Made by a program: the position numbers and the translations under genes. This document shows positions 52,192 through 60,576 of a stretch of DNA of 64,000 nt, one piece after another (the first letter of the stretch is position 1; each line of letters starts with the position of its first letter). Source of the DNA: Ketobacter sp963922875. GTDB lineage: Bacteria > Pseudomonadota > Gammaproteobacteria > Pseudomonadales > Ketobacteraceae. Below the pieces are notes generated by a model. The model worked only from the letters and a program-made list of their open reading frames with translations, did not search any database and had not been told where the DNA came from. The stretch covers positions 124,001-188,000 of the forward strand of contig CAWUJH010000006.1 of assembly GCA_963922875.1 (NCBI GenBank), read 5' to 3'.

Positions 52192-53172
52192 TCACAAAAG
52201 CGAGCGGTATTCTTCCGGTTTTAGGCGGGGCCCGAATTGAGTGATCAATTTGGCCGCGGCCCGGGTTGCCAGTTCAGCTGCCTGTGGGTAGCTGTAATTG
52301 TGAGTTAAACCATAAAGCATGGCTCCGGCAAAGATGTCACCTGCGCCATTAGTATCTATGGCCTTAACCGGAGTAGCGGGAATCATATGAGTGTCTTTAC
52401 CATCATAGACCAATGCTCCTTCTGCACCGAGGGTGATCGCGTAATTCTTAGCGACAGATTTTAAGGATTCCGCCGCTTGCTCAATATTGTCTGTAGAGGC
52501 CCACATCAGTGCTTCTTCTTTGTTGCAAAATAAAAGGTCAACGCCGTTGTTGCCCAACATCGAGGTTAAACCCTCACGAAAAAATTTGACCATATTGGGG
52601 TCGGAAAAGGTTAATGCTGTTTTTACATTGGCCTGCTCGGCGGCTTCGCGTGCTTGGATGGCAGCACTGCGTGCGGTATCTGAGGATACAAGATAGCCTT
52701 CTATATACAAGTAATCGGATTTTTGAATCGCGTCTATGTGGATATCACTGGAGGTTAATTCTTCAGAGATTCCAAGGCAGGTATGCATGGTTCTTTCTGC
52801 GTCTGGGGTGATTAAAACGATACATTTTCCACTGGTGCCTGATTCTCTGTTGAGGTGGAGATTAGTGTCAACGCCTGCCGCCACCAAGTCTTGCACATAA
52901 AAATCTCCGGCGGGATCATTGGCCACTTTACAAGTATAGAAAGACTTGCCTCCAAAATGGCTAATAGCAATGATCGTATTGGCCGCTGAACCGCCACTGG
53001 CCATCTTGCCTGCGTGTCCGGTTAGGGCTTCGTAAAGCGCTTGCTGTTGTTGTTTGTTAACCAGGGTCATAACCCCTTTGTCAAGATTATTGCTGGTTAA
53101 AAAATCATCATCTATGGCGAATTCCATATCAACCAAAGCATTCCCTAACGCATAGACATTGTATTTATTCAT
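52192..53172 (-). CDS. PfkB-family nucleoside/sugar kinase (adenosine kinase-like)
   Basis: From the ATG at 53172 this is a 326-residue ribokinase-fold enzyme: ALGNALVDMEF at the start, GGSAANTIIAISHFGGKSFY and the C-terminal catalytic motif DTNGAGDIFAGAMLYG. The sequence resembles the adenosine kinase-like PfkB group common in marine gammaproteobacteria more than ribokinase or fructokinase. The exact substrate cannot be read off. It stands alone, divergent from mrcB. Confidence 0.9.
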   Translation of the reverse strand: MNKYNVYALGNALVDMEFAIDDDFLTSNNLDKGVMTLVNKQQQQALYEALTGHAGKMASGGSAANTIIAISHFGGKSFYTCKVANDPAGDFYVQDLVAAGVDTNLHLNRESGTSGKCIVLITPDAERTMHTCLGISEELTSSDIHIDAIQKSDYLYIEGYLVSSDTARSAAIQAREAAEQANVKTALTFSDPNMVKFFREGLTSMLGNNGVDLLFCNKEEALMWASTDNIEQAAESLKSVAKNYAITLGAEGALVYDGKDTHMIPATPVKAIDTNGAGDIFAGAMLYGLTHNYSYPQAAELATRAAAKLITQFGPRLKPEEYRSLL

Positions 53173-53296
53173 CGGTTTGAGCACCTAGTCACTGGGTGAA
53201 TTTAGAGTATAAGCGTATACTACCGATCTTTTTCCGACATTGCAGGGTAGCAGCTTATTTTCAGTCAGATTGACAGGCAGTTAGAGATGGTATTTC

Positions 53297-55639
53297 GTGT
53301 CTAAGTCCAGCATCAGCGAGTTCATAAGAACCTTCATATCCAAACTTAAGCATTTTTTACATCGTCATCACGTACGACGCTCTAAAGGCTGGCGCTTTGT
53401 TGGGCTTGGTCTGGTGGTTGTATTAATGGTTAGCCTGGTCATTTGGGTGGGTTATCTCGATACTAAAATAACCCGGCATTTTACCGGTAAACGCTGGGCT
53501 GTGCCGGCCAAAGTTTATGCCCGCCCTCTGGAATTGTTTGATGGCTTGCAATTGTCAGAGGCACAATTAGGTTTTGAGTTGGAGCTGTTAAATTATACCC
53601 AGGTTGCGGGGCCGCCCGGTCCTGGTCAGTTTCAGCTAAATCAGGGCAGCTATCAGATATCAACTCGTGGGTTTGATTTTTGGGAAGGTTCAGAAGCCTC
53701 CCAGCGGGTTACCTTTACCTTGCGTAACGAAGCCATTCAGCAATTGGCCAGTGATGGTGGTAGTGATGATATTGTGCGGCTCGAACCGGCATTGATTGGC
53801 GGAATCTATCCAGCCCATAACGAAGATCGAGTGTTGGTAAAGCTAGATCAAGTACCTGCACAATTGACCGCAACGTTGCTCGCGGTTGAAGACCGCAATT
53901 TTTATCAACACCACGGCTTATCCTTCAAAGGCATTGCCCGTGCGTTAGTTACCAATGTGAGTTCAGGCTCTGTAGTGCAGGGTGGCAGTACTCTAACTCA
54001 GCAGCTGGTTAAAAACTTTTATCTGAACAGTGAACGTTCTCTGTCCCGTAAAGTGGTAGAAGCCGTTATGTCGCTGTTGCTTGATTTCCATTATGAGAAA
54101 GACGATATCCTTGAGGCCTATCTCAATGAAGTCTATTTGGGGCAGGCCGGACGGCGGGGTATTCATGGCGTTGGTCTGGCGAGTCTATTTTATTTTGGCC
54201 AGCCTCTTAGAGAATTAAAAACCCATCAAATAGCCCTTTTGGTAGGCATTGTTAAGGGGCCCAGTTGGTATGACCCGCGGCGTCAGCCGGAACGTAGCCT
54301 GGAGCGCAGAAATCAAGTATTGGAGGTAATGGTTGAGCAAGGAGTTATTGAGCAAGAAGCCTATGATCAGGCTCGCCAGCAACCTCTTGATGTGATTGGC
54401 AAACCTCTGTATGAAGATGCCCGCTATCCGGCCTTTCTCGATTTGGTGAAACGTCAACTACAAAAGGATTATCGGGATGAGGATTTACGTTCGGAAGGAT
54501 TGCGTATTTTTACTACTCTGGATCCCTGGGTGCAGGAGAACTTTGAAAATGTCGTGCAGAGTCAGGCTAACCGATTGAGTATGGGGTACCAGGGTCAGCT
54601 CAAAAATGTTGAAGCCGCGGGTTTAATAACGGCAAGTAATAGTGGTGAAGTATTAGGAATAATTGGCGGTCGTGATGTGCGCTACCAAGGCTTTAATCGA
54701 GCGTTGGACGCCTATCGTCCCATAGGCTCCCTGGTAAAGCCGGCGGTGTATCTGGCTGCTTTGGAACAGGGCTATACCTTGGCACAGCTGATTCCTGATG
54801 AGCCGGTGGAATTAGTGCTACCCAATGGTGACACTTGGTCGCCAGAGAATTACGACAAAGAAACTCATGGCGAAGTTCCACTTCTGATTGCCTTGGCGAA
54901 ATCCTATAACCTTGCCACCGTGCATTTAGCGATGACCATCGGTATCGATCGAGTCGTGGATGTAATGACCCGGTTGGGTGTTACAAAAAAATTACCGGAA
55001 GTACCCGCCTTAGCCTTAGGCGCTGTAAGCCTGTCACCGTTTGAAGTAACGCAAATGTACCAGACCATTGCGAGCGAAGGGTTTAATTCGCCGCTGCGAA
55101 CAATTCGATCCGTACTAACAGCTGCTGGTGAACCCTTGCAGCGATATCCACTGGATGTTGAGCAGCGCTTCGATAGTTCTGATATTTACTTGTTGACCCG
55201 AGCTTTGCAGGAAACCGTGAAATCCGGAACGGCACATTCTGTGCAACAGGTGCTGGACGATGACTTGAAATTAGCGGGTAAAACGGGGACGAGTGATGAG
55301 CAGAGGGATAGCTGGTTTGCTGGTTTTAGTGGTAATTATTTGAGCGTAGTCTGGATGGGAGTTGATGACAATCGTAGCATGCCCATTACGGGGGCTTCTG
55401 GTGCTTTGCAAATTTGGGCGCAGACATTTGCATCATTGCATCAGGTCCCATTGGATTTGACGCAACCCGCCGACGTGCAGTGGGCCTGGATTGAGCCGCT
55501 CACGCAAAACAGAAAAGCCAAGGCCTGTGAGGGAACTGTTTATATCCCGATGCGTAGCGATACCTTGCCTGATAAAATCACGGAATGTGAATCCTCAGGT
55601 ACTGGTGTTATTAAATGGTTTAAAGGCTGGTTTAATTAA
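53297..55639 (+). CDS. mrcB: Bifunctional penicillin-binding protein 1b
   Basis: This 780-residue class A PBP has a cytoplasmic basic tail, one membrane helix (about 32-54), a UB2H-like region, a GT51 glycosyltransferase (LAVEDRNFYQHHGLSFKGI, GGSTLTQQLVKNFYL, AYLNEVYLGQ) and a transpeptidase with SLVK (SxxK), SYN (SxN) and KTGTS. It polymerises and cross-links peptidoglycan. The start is a GTG at 53297; an ATG ten bases earlier gives only a five-codon frame. The lipoprotein gene 26 bases downstream probably encodes its activator. Confidence 0.97.
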   Translation: MSKSSISEFIRTFISKLKHFLHRHHVRRSKGWRFVGLGLVVVLMVSLVIWVGYLDTKITRHFTGKRWAVPAKVYARPLELFDGLQLSEAQLGFELELLNYTQVAGPPGPGQFQLNQGSYQISTRGFDFWEGSEASQRVTFTLRNEAIQQLASDGGSDDIVRLEPALIGGIYPAHNEDRVLVKLDQVPAQLTATLLAVEDRNFYQHHGLSFKGIARALVTNVSSGSVVQGGSTLTQQLVKNFYLNSERSLSRKVVEAVMSLLLDFHYEKDDILEAYLNEVYLGQAGRRGIHGVGLASLFYFGQPLRELKTHQIALLVGIVKGPSWYDPRRQPERSLERRNQVLEVMVEQGVIEQEAYDQARQQPLDVIGKPLYEDARYPAFLDLVKRQLQKDYRDEDLRSEGLRIFTTLDPWVQENFENVVQSQANRLSMGYQGQLKNVEAAGLITASNSGEVLGIIGGRDVRYQGFNRALDAYRPIGSLVKPAVYLAALEQGYTLAQLIPDEPVELVLPNGDTWSPENYDKETHGEVPLLIALAKSYNLATVHLAMTIGIDRVVDVMTRLGVTKKLPEVPALALGAVSLSPFEVTQMYQTIASEGFNSPLRTIRSVLTAAGEPLQRYPLDVEQRFDSSDIYLLTRALQETVKSGTAHSVQQVLDDDLKLAGKTGTSDEQRDSWFAGFSGNYLSVVWMGVDDNRSMPITGASGALQIWAQTFASLHQVPLDLTQPADVQWAWIEPLTQNRKAKACEGTVYIPMRSDTLPDKITECESSGTGVIKWFKGWFN

Positions 55640-55665
55640 ATCGGATAAAATAGGAATAGCGATTA

Positions 55666-56133
55666 ATGAAGATTATTGTGATGGTGATATTGGTGGCTAG
55701 TCTAACGGGTTGTGCGTCGCCTTCGATTTTAACATCAAAAGAAGACGGACCAGCGCTTATACCCGTAAATCAGAGCACAACGGGCATAGCGGCGGCTGAC
55801 CGCTTGTACAGCGAAGGAGAACAATTGCGGCAGCAGGGGCAGCTGGCGGCCGCAGCGGAACATTTCGAGCGGGGCTTGCGAATAGCACCCCGCTCTGCGG
55901 CACTGTATCTCGGATTAAGCCGGGTCCATCTGGCTGAGGGGCATTCCGATAAAGCGCAGCAAATGGCGCAGCGAAGTCTCTCTTTGAATCCGGGAGGCGA
56001 CTCGCAGCAACACAAAAACTGGCGTATAGGAGCCCTGGAAGTGGTAGCCCAAGCCAAGAGTTTAGCCGGTGATCTAGAGGGTTCCGCCGTTGCGCGCAAG
56101 CAGATTAACAAGTTGACAGGTGCCAATGAGTAA
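55666..56133 (+). CDS. TPR lipoprotein, LpoP-like activator of PBP1b
   Basis: This 155-residue lipoprotein has lipobox SLTGC at residues 13-17 and tetratricopeptide-like repeats (AAEHFERGLRIAPRSAALYLGLSRVHLAEG and the following AQRSLSLNPGG). It directly follows mrcB on the same strand. In Pseudomonas a TPR lipoprotein, LpoP, activates PBP1b; the same role is inferred here from neighbourhood and domain type. Sequence identity was not tested. Confidence 0.78.
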   Translation: MKIIVMVILVASLTGCASPSILTSKEDGPALIPVNQSTTGIAAADRLYSEGEQLRQQGQLAAAAEHFERGLRIAPRSAALYLGLSRVHLAEGHSDKAQQMAQRSLSLNPGGDSQQHKNWRIGALEVVAQAKSLAGDLEGSAVARKQINKLTGANE

Positions 56134-56346
56134 ATCCTGTAAGTGTTACATCAAGTGCAGAACATCTTTGTAAGAGTTGCAAAACTTAACGGCTAGACTT
56201 ACGTTAAAGGTACTTTTTCCATTATTTATTGCCTGATTGATGGAATGGTATGGTCATTGCTCTGTGTATATACAGATTGCTGCGTGAACAAACGCTAAGA
56301 GAAAAAATGCAAAGCGACGCAGAAATACTGTGAAGGAGGGAGAGCC

Positions 56347-56895
56347 ATGATTGGAGAGGATTTTTTTGGGAAACGTTACCCAAGTAAAATTGGTGCCGCC
56401 TTTGAATACGCAACGGATGCGATGGAAGTAAGCAATGCTCTAAGGCATAAATTGGGCATAGTCGAAGAAAATATTAAGCTAATCGCACCCAACGACCCCC
56501 AGTTTGAAGTGCTGATGGAGCCCGTAAGCGAACAGGTAAAGCAACCATTATTAGCGTCTTATATTTTCTATGGCGCGATTGGGTTGATTGTGGGAGCCAT
56601 AGTGTGGATTGGTCTATCCTCAGGTGATATTGCCATGATGGAGTCCAGCCCAGTTGTTGCCAGTGGTTTAATTCTTGGCTTGTGTATTGTTGCTAGCTTG
56701 ATGATTGGTGGATTACTAGCTTCACGCCCAAACCATGATAAATTAATAAAATTTGCACGCAGTAAAATACAAAAACGCCTGTGGGTTGTGGTTGTACAAG
56801 TGGATTCAAAGCGGCAGAAAAAGTTAGCTCAACAAATGCTGGATTCCGCTGCCACTGAGCAGATATTCAATGTGCAATTACTTCGCCAAAGATGA
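56347..56895 (+). CDS. Uncharacterised two-helix membrane protein
   Basis: The 182-residue protein has a cytoplasmic N-terminal domain (about 1-65), two membrane helices (68-90 and 98-122) and a basic C-terminal tail with a ferredoxin-like feel (LWVVVVQVDSKRQKKLAQQ). AGGAGGGAGAG precedes the ATG. I do not recognise the family. Its stop overlaps the start of the next gene (ATGA), so it is co-translated with the EEP-family hydrolase. Confidence 0.75.
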   Translation: MIGEDFFGKRYPSKIGAAFEYATDAMEVSNALRHKLGIVEENIKLIAPNDPQFEVLMEPVSEQVKQPLLASYIFYGAIGLIVGAIVWIGLSSGDIAMMESSPVVASGLILGLCIVASLMIGGLLASRPNHDKLIKFARSKIQKRLWVVVVQVDSKRQKKLAQQMLDSAATEQIFNVQLLRQR

Positions 56896-57668
56896 ATCCT
56901 TGTATGGATGTCGGGATGCCTGCCATGGATCCGCTCGATAAAACCGAACTGAAAATCATGTCCTATAATATTCATAGTGGCATTGGGACGGATGGAGTAC
57001 GCAGTTATCAGAGAATAGGAGAGTATCTTGCTCAGCGTAATATAGATGTGGCGCTGATTCAGGAAATGGATACGCTTTTCCACGACGGTAGTAGGCAGCA
57101 AAATCCAGTTAGCGAACTTTGCGGTGATCATTTTCAACAGCTAGTGGCATCTCCCGCATTAGTTGGTAAAAACGAAAGCCAGTGGTATGGCAATGCAATC
57201 CTTACGCGCTTACCGGTATTAGAAGAACGTTCGGTGGATGTGAGCCAGGCGGGATTTCAACCACGTAATATTCAAGAAGTTATTCTGCAGACGGCTTGCG
57301 GGCCGTTGCAAATCATTAATACCCACAAAGGGCTTAAGCGTTATGAGCGCCGTCGACAACTGGCCCTGCTGGGTGATCATATCCGATCTCGCGCGGGAGG
57401 TCAGGCTGAGCTGCGGTTAGTTCCCATGATAGTAGCAGGTGACTTTAATGAATGGCAGTTTTTTACGCGGACATTTAGTGATCTGAACAAGCTGTTGGCA
57501 GCGCATCCGGTCGCGTGTAGTTTCCCTTCCCGATTTCCCATGTTTAAGTTGGATCGAGTTTGGAGTAATCCAAAAAATATGATAAGGAGCGCACGCATCA
57601 TTCGGAGCAAAGTGACCAGAGTATTGTCAGATCACCTCCCTTTAGAAATAGTGATTGAGCTACCCTAG
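56892..57668 (+). CDS. Endonuclease/exonuclease/phosphatase (EEP) family hydrolase
   Basis: This 258-residue protein has the EEP core: MSYNIHSG, the metal-binding Glu in ALIQEMD, the VAGDFNEW motif and the C-terminal DHLPL. The family includes sphingomyelinases, phosphodiesterases, nucleases and the Pseudomonas Crc protein; the substrate here is unknown. This protein is not an obvious Crc, which is closer to exonuclease III. No signal peptide is seen. The 3' end overlaps the convergent hybrid kinase gene by 9 bases. Confidence 0.87.
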   Translation: MNPCMDVGMPAMDPLDKTELKIMSYNIHSGIGTDGVRSYQRIGEYLAQRNIDVALIQEMDTLFHDGSRQQNPVSELCGDHFQQLVASPALVGKNESQWYGNAILTRLPVLEERSVDVSQAGFQPRNIQEVILQTACGPLQIINTHKGLKRYERRRQLALLGDHIRSRAGGQAELRLVPMIVAGDFNEWQFFTRTFSDLNKLLAAHPVACSFPSRFPMFKLDRVWSNPKNMIRSARIIRSKVTRVLSDHLPLEIVIELP

Positions 57669-59591
57669 CATGGCAGTGAGCTGATCCATAGAAATCGGTT
57701 TAAGGACGTGTTGGTCAAAGTGATCTACAGCGCCGTCTATATCCATTAAATCACTGCCGGTTAGCGCAATAATTTTTAACTGAGGAGAAGCCTGCTTGAA
57801 CTCGGCCGCTAAATCATTGCCGTTGGCATCGGGTAAGTTAATGTCCATTAAGACTAAATTGAAGGTGTGATTCGCCAGAGCTGCAGTCGCTTCAGAGGCG
57901 TTGGCTGCCTCTATTACCTCCCAACCAATACTTTGAATCAACAAGCTTGTGACTGTCCGGGTATCGTGATCGTCTTCAATCAATAAAAGTTTTTTGCTCG
58001 TGGCTGGTTCCTGGGGAGCAGTCTGCGAATCGTTTAAGTAGTACATTACCCTCTCTAAAAGACGAAATTCTTCAATGGGTTTACTGAGATGGTCCGAGCA
58101 GCCGGCCTCTAAACAACGCTCCCGCTCACCTTTCATTGTGGCGGCTGTCAGGGCTAGCACGGGTTTACTGTAGCCTTGCTTCCTGAGTTGTTGAGTTGCT
58201 TCAATACCCGTCATACCAGGCATTTGCATATCCATTAACACCAAGTCAATGGGTTGATCTGAGCTTTCTGCTGCTACTATGGACGTAACGGCACTCTGGC
58301 CATTGTCTGCGTAAAATACATTGGCACCGGCAGATTCAAGAAAGAACCCGGTCAGATTTCTAACATCGGCCAGATCATCCACTACCATGATGTTGGCATG
58401 CAAATTACGAATGCTGGCTTCAGTTTTGAGTTCGTGCATTAAATTTAGATTGAGAGGGCTGAATTTAACACCCGCAGGGTCTCCCGCGTCTATTTTCAAG
58501 GTAAAAGTACTACCAATGTTTTCTTCGCTGGTTACTGATATATCTCCACCCAGGCAGGATGCTAATTGCCTACTGATGGCCAAACCCAGACCCGTACCCC
58601 TTTCGCTGCGAGAATTGATGTTATTGGTTTGGCTGAATGGCCTGAAGAGTTTATCAAACTCGTTGGCGGAGATGCCGATTCCTGAATCTATTACGGCAAA
58701 CTCCAGGCTGAGATGCCCATTTTCAATGGTTGAATTAATGCGCAGCTGGACGCTGCCCTGGTCGGTGAACTTGATAGCATTACCAATAAGATTCATCAAA
58801 ATTTGGCGTAAGCGAGTGGCATCCGTAATAATGGCCTCTGGCAATCGACTAGTGGCCAGAAAATGGAACTCTATGTTCTTGTCGATGGCTTTAACTTGCA
58901 TTAACTGATAAAGATCACTCAAAAACAACGGGAGAGAAATAGACTGACGATCGATTTCCAGGCGGCCTGCTTCAATTTTTGTGAGATCTAAGATGTCATT
59001 TAGCAGATTGAGTAAGTGTCTACCATTGCGTTTAATAACTTGCAGATGCTGAATTTGATCATCTGAGGTAGCTTCTTTGTTGAGTAAATCGGTGTAACCC
59101 AGAATCGCCGTGAGTGGGGTGCGCAACTCATGGCTTAAATGGGCGAGGAATTCACTCTTGGCCCGGTTCTCAGATTCTGCACGTAGTCGTTCTACTCGTT
59201 CTTGCTCCATCTCTCGACGCGCCACAGCATAGCGTATAGCCCGAGCCAATCTTGAAGCATTCAATTGTGATTTGACCAGATAATCAACTGCGCCAGCGTT
59301 GAGTGCTTCTTTATCCAGCTGGGGGTTGTCCTGGCCAGTAAGCATGATAAAGGGGCAATTGTAATTGAGGTTTTTGGCTTCAGTTAAGAGAGATAATCCA
59401 TCTTCTGAGCCAAGAGTATAATCCACAAGGCAAACATCATAGAAGTTTGAAGTTAACTCTATTCGAGCTTCGTGTAGGTTATTTGCCCAGATAAGTTCGT
59501 AGTTTTCAGCATCGATCTCATTAAGAAGGTCACGTGCAATGATGAAATCGTCTTCATCATCCTCCACCAGTAACAATTTAATGGGCTGCAT
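57660..59591 (-). CDS. Hybrid sensor kinase/response regulator (REC-HisKA-HATPase-REC-REC)
   Basis: This soluble 643-residue signalling protein has, in order, a receiver (about 1-120, VCLVDYTLGSEDG), a DHp domain with the His in LAHLSHELRTPLTAILG (about 155), an ATPase domain (N box and GTGLGLAIS, 200-375) and two receivers (LVLMDMQMPGMTG and LVLMDINLPDANG, 395-515 and 530-643). It has no membrane helix or sensory domain, so input may come through the first receiver from another kinase. No partner lies adjacent. Confidence 0.93.
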   Translation of the reverse strand: MQPIKLLLVEDDEDDFIIARDLLNEIDAENYELIWANNLHEARIELTSNFYDVCLVDYTLGSEDGLSLLTEAKNLNYNCPFIMLTGQDNPQLDKEALNAGAVDYLVKSQLNASRLARAIRYAVARREMEQERVERLRAESENRAKSEFLAHLSHELRTPLTAILGYTDLLNKEATSDDQIQHLQVIKRNGRHLLNLLNDILDLTKIEAGRLEIDRQSISLPLFLSDLYQLMQVKAIDKNIEFHFLATSRLPEAIITDATRLRQILMNLIGNAIKFTDQGSVQLRINSTIENGHLSLEFAVIDSGIGISANEFDKLFRPFSQTNNINSRSERGTGLGLAISRQLASCLGGDISVTSEENIGSTFTLKIDAGDPAGVKFSPLNLNLMHELKTEASIRNLHANIMVVDDLADVRNLTGFFLESAGANVFYADNGQSAVTSIVAAESSDQPIDLVLMDMQMPGMTGIEATQQLRKQGYSKPVLALTAATMKGERERCLEAGCSDHLSKPIEEFRLLERVMYYLNDSQTAPQEPATSKKLLLIEDDHDTRTVTSLLIQSIGWEVIEAANASEATAALANHTFNLVLMDINLPDANGNDLAAEFKQASPQLKIIALTGSDLMDIDGAVDHFDQHVLKPISMDQLTAMLG

Positions 59592-59654
59592 GTGTTCTCA
59601 CCAATACAAAGTAAACGCTTATAATAAAGTCCATATTACTTGATAACAAGCCTT

Positions 59655-59694
59655 AAACCCATAGAGGGTCGCTATAGCGACCCTCTATGGGTTT
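59655..59694 (-). terminator. 40-bp perfect palindrome between csbD and the hybrid kinase
   Basis: A perfect 20-bp inverted repeat: AAACCCATAGAGGGTCGCTA followed directly by its reverse complement. As RNA it would form an 18-bp stem with a UAUA loop. It lies 74 bases after the csbD stop and 63 bases before the hybrid kinase start. A short U-run (UUU) ends the stem, so terminator use is likely. Confidence 0.75.
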
Positions 59695-59768
59695 CTCTGC
59701 GCTACCCCTATTGGCTAGCTGGCCAGGGGCTTTTGGAATGTCCTAGTAAGCGCTTTTACTTTTAGATG

Positions 59769-59972
59769 TTAGCTGATTTTTTCCATCAAGCTATCAACAT
59801 GTTTTGCCGCCTCATCTTTAGCGTAGCCATATTTTTCCTGGAGCTTTCCCTCTAGACGATCACGGCGGCCTTCCATTTGGTCTAGTTCATCGTCAGTAAT
59901 ATCGCCCCATTTCTCGCGAACTCGGCCCTTAACTTGTTTCCATTTGCCTTCGAGGATATCTGAATTACTCAT
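59769..59972 (-). CDS. CsbD family stress protein
   Basis: This 67-residue protein is a typical CsbD/YjbJ-type stress protein: ILEGKWKQVKGRVREKWG near the start and EGRRDRLEGKLQEKYG in the middle. Such proteins are abundant under general stress; the molecular role is unclear. A strong ribosome site (AAGGAGAG) precedes the ATG, and a sigma-54-like promoter lies about 90 bases upstream. Confidence 0.95.
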   Translation of the reverse strand: MSNSDILEGKWKQVKGRVREKWGDITDDELDQMEGRRDRLEGKLQEKYGYAKDEAAKHVDSLMEKIS

Positions 59973-60064
59973 AGGTTCTCTCCTTAAATAATTAAATTGA
60001 CCAACAAATGTATTTAAATCCTTTGCGCTTTGATTGCATTTGTTGAATCGCGCAGTAGTAACGT

Positions 60065-60081
60065 TGCAGAAGTTGTGCCAA
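60065..60081 (-). promoter_or_regulatory. Sigma-54-like promoter of csbD
   Basis: The minus strand reads TTGGCACAACTTCTGCA: perfect TGGCAC, correct 5-base spacing, -12 box CTGCA. Predicted start near 60055. Confidence 0.6.
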
Positions 60082-60286
60082 TGGTTTTATTTGCCGCTAC
60101 TAGGCTAAAACACGACACTTTGCGTAAGCAGGCATGACATAAAAACAAGGGATTTCTGTAGTATTTGCAAAGCGAACAACAGGGCATGTAAAACTTACCT
60201 AAATGTTTTGCTTTTTTAATTCAATCAACCCACGAGAAATACAAAAGTCAGGGGTTATTTTCAATAATAATAGCGATTTAATGAAT
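60082..60286. other. Control region between csbD and the DUF1328 gene
   Basis: The divergent gap of about 390 bases between csbD and the DUF1328 gene has two sigma-54-like promoters, listed separately. It also holds the sequence AAAACAAGGGAT (60142-60153), which recurs exactly at 63329-63340 and nearly (AAAACATGGGGA) at 62853-62864, and AGTATTTGCAA (60160-60170), which recurs exactly at 62800-62810. No coding frame was seen. Confidence 0.5.
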
Positions 60287-60303
60287 TTGGCATAATTACT
60301 GCT
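60287..60303 (+). promoter_or_regulatory. Sigma-54-like promoter of the DUF1328 gene
   Basis: TTGGCATAATTACTGCT has the GG and GC core dinucleotides at the right spacing, with one mismatch in each box. Predicted start near 60314, where a TGTAAT/ATTACA dyad begins. Confidence 0.45.
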
Positions 60304-60359
60304 CCATCAGATGTGTAATGTTCTATTACAAATAAAATCATCAGACAGGAGAAAATAGT

Positions 60360-60524
60360 ATGTTTAGTTGGGCACTTACTTTTTTAATTGTTGCAATAGT
60401 CGCAGCTGTATTAGGTTTTTCTGGTATCGCTGGCTCAGCCACTAATATAGCCTGGATTCTATTCGTTGTCGGAGTGGTATTATCCGTTGTTTTTGCACTG
60501 ACAGGACGTTCGCCGCGAGCCTGA
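60360..60524 (+). CDS. DUF1328 small membrane protein (YtjA-like)
   Basis: This 54-residue protein (MFSWALTFLIVAIVAAVLGF at the start, ending ALTGRSPRA) has two membrane helices and the GFSGIAGSATNIAWILF core of the DUF1328/YtjA family. Function unknown; in other bacteria members are stress-induced. The ATG at 60360 has an AGGAGAA ribosome site. It is divergent from csbD, with which it may share a control region. Confidence 0.93.
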   Translation: MFSWALTFLIVAIVAAVLGFSGIAGSATNIAWILFVVGVVLSVVFALTGRSPRA

Positions 60525-60536
60525 AGGAGTTTCGGT

Positions 60537-60570
60537 CCGGTTAGCCTATTCCACGGGAGAGGCTAACCGG
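60537..60570. terminator. Dyad between convergent DUF1328 and acetyl-CoA hydrolase genes
   Basis: CCGGTTAGCCT (60537-60547) pairs with AGGCTAACCGG (60560-60570). No U-run follows on either strand, so it may be a weak bidirectional terminator. Confidence 0.5.
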
Positions 60571-60576
60571 GCTCTA

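Noticed and set aside
56892..57668. Crc protein
   Set aside because: It is in the same EEP superfamily, but its motifs and length suit a general EEP hydrolase rather than the exonuclease III-like Crc.
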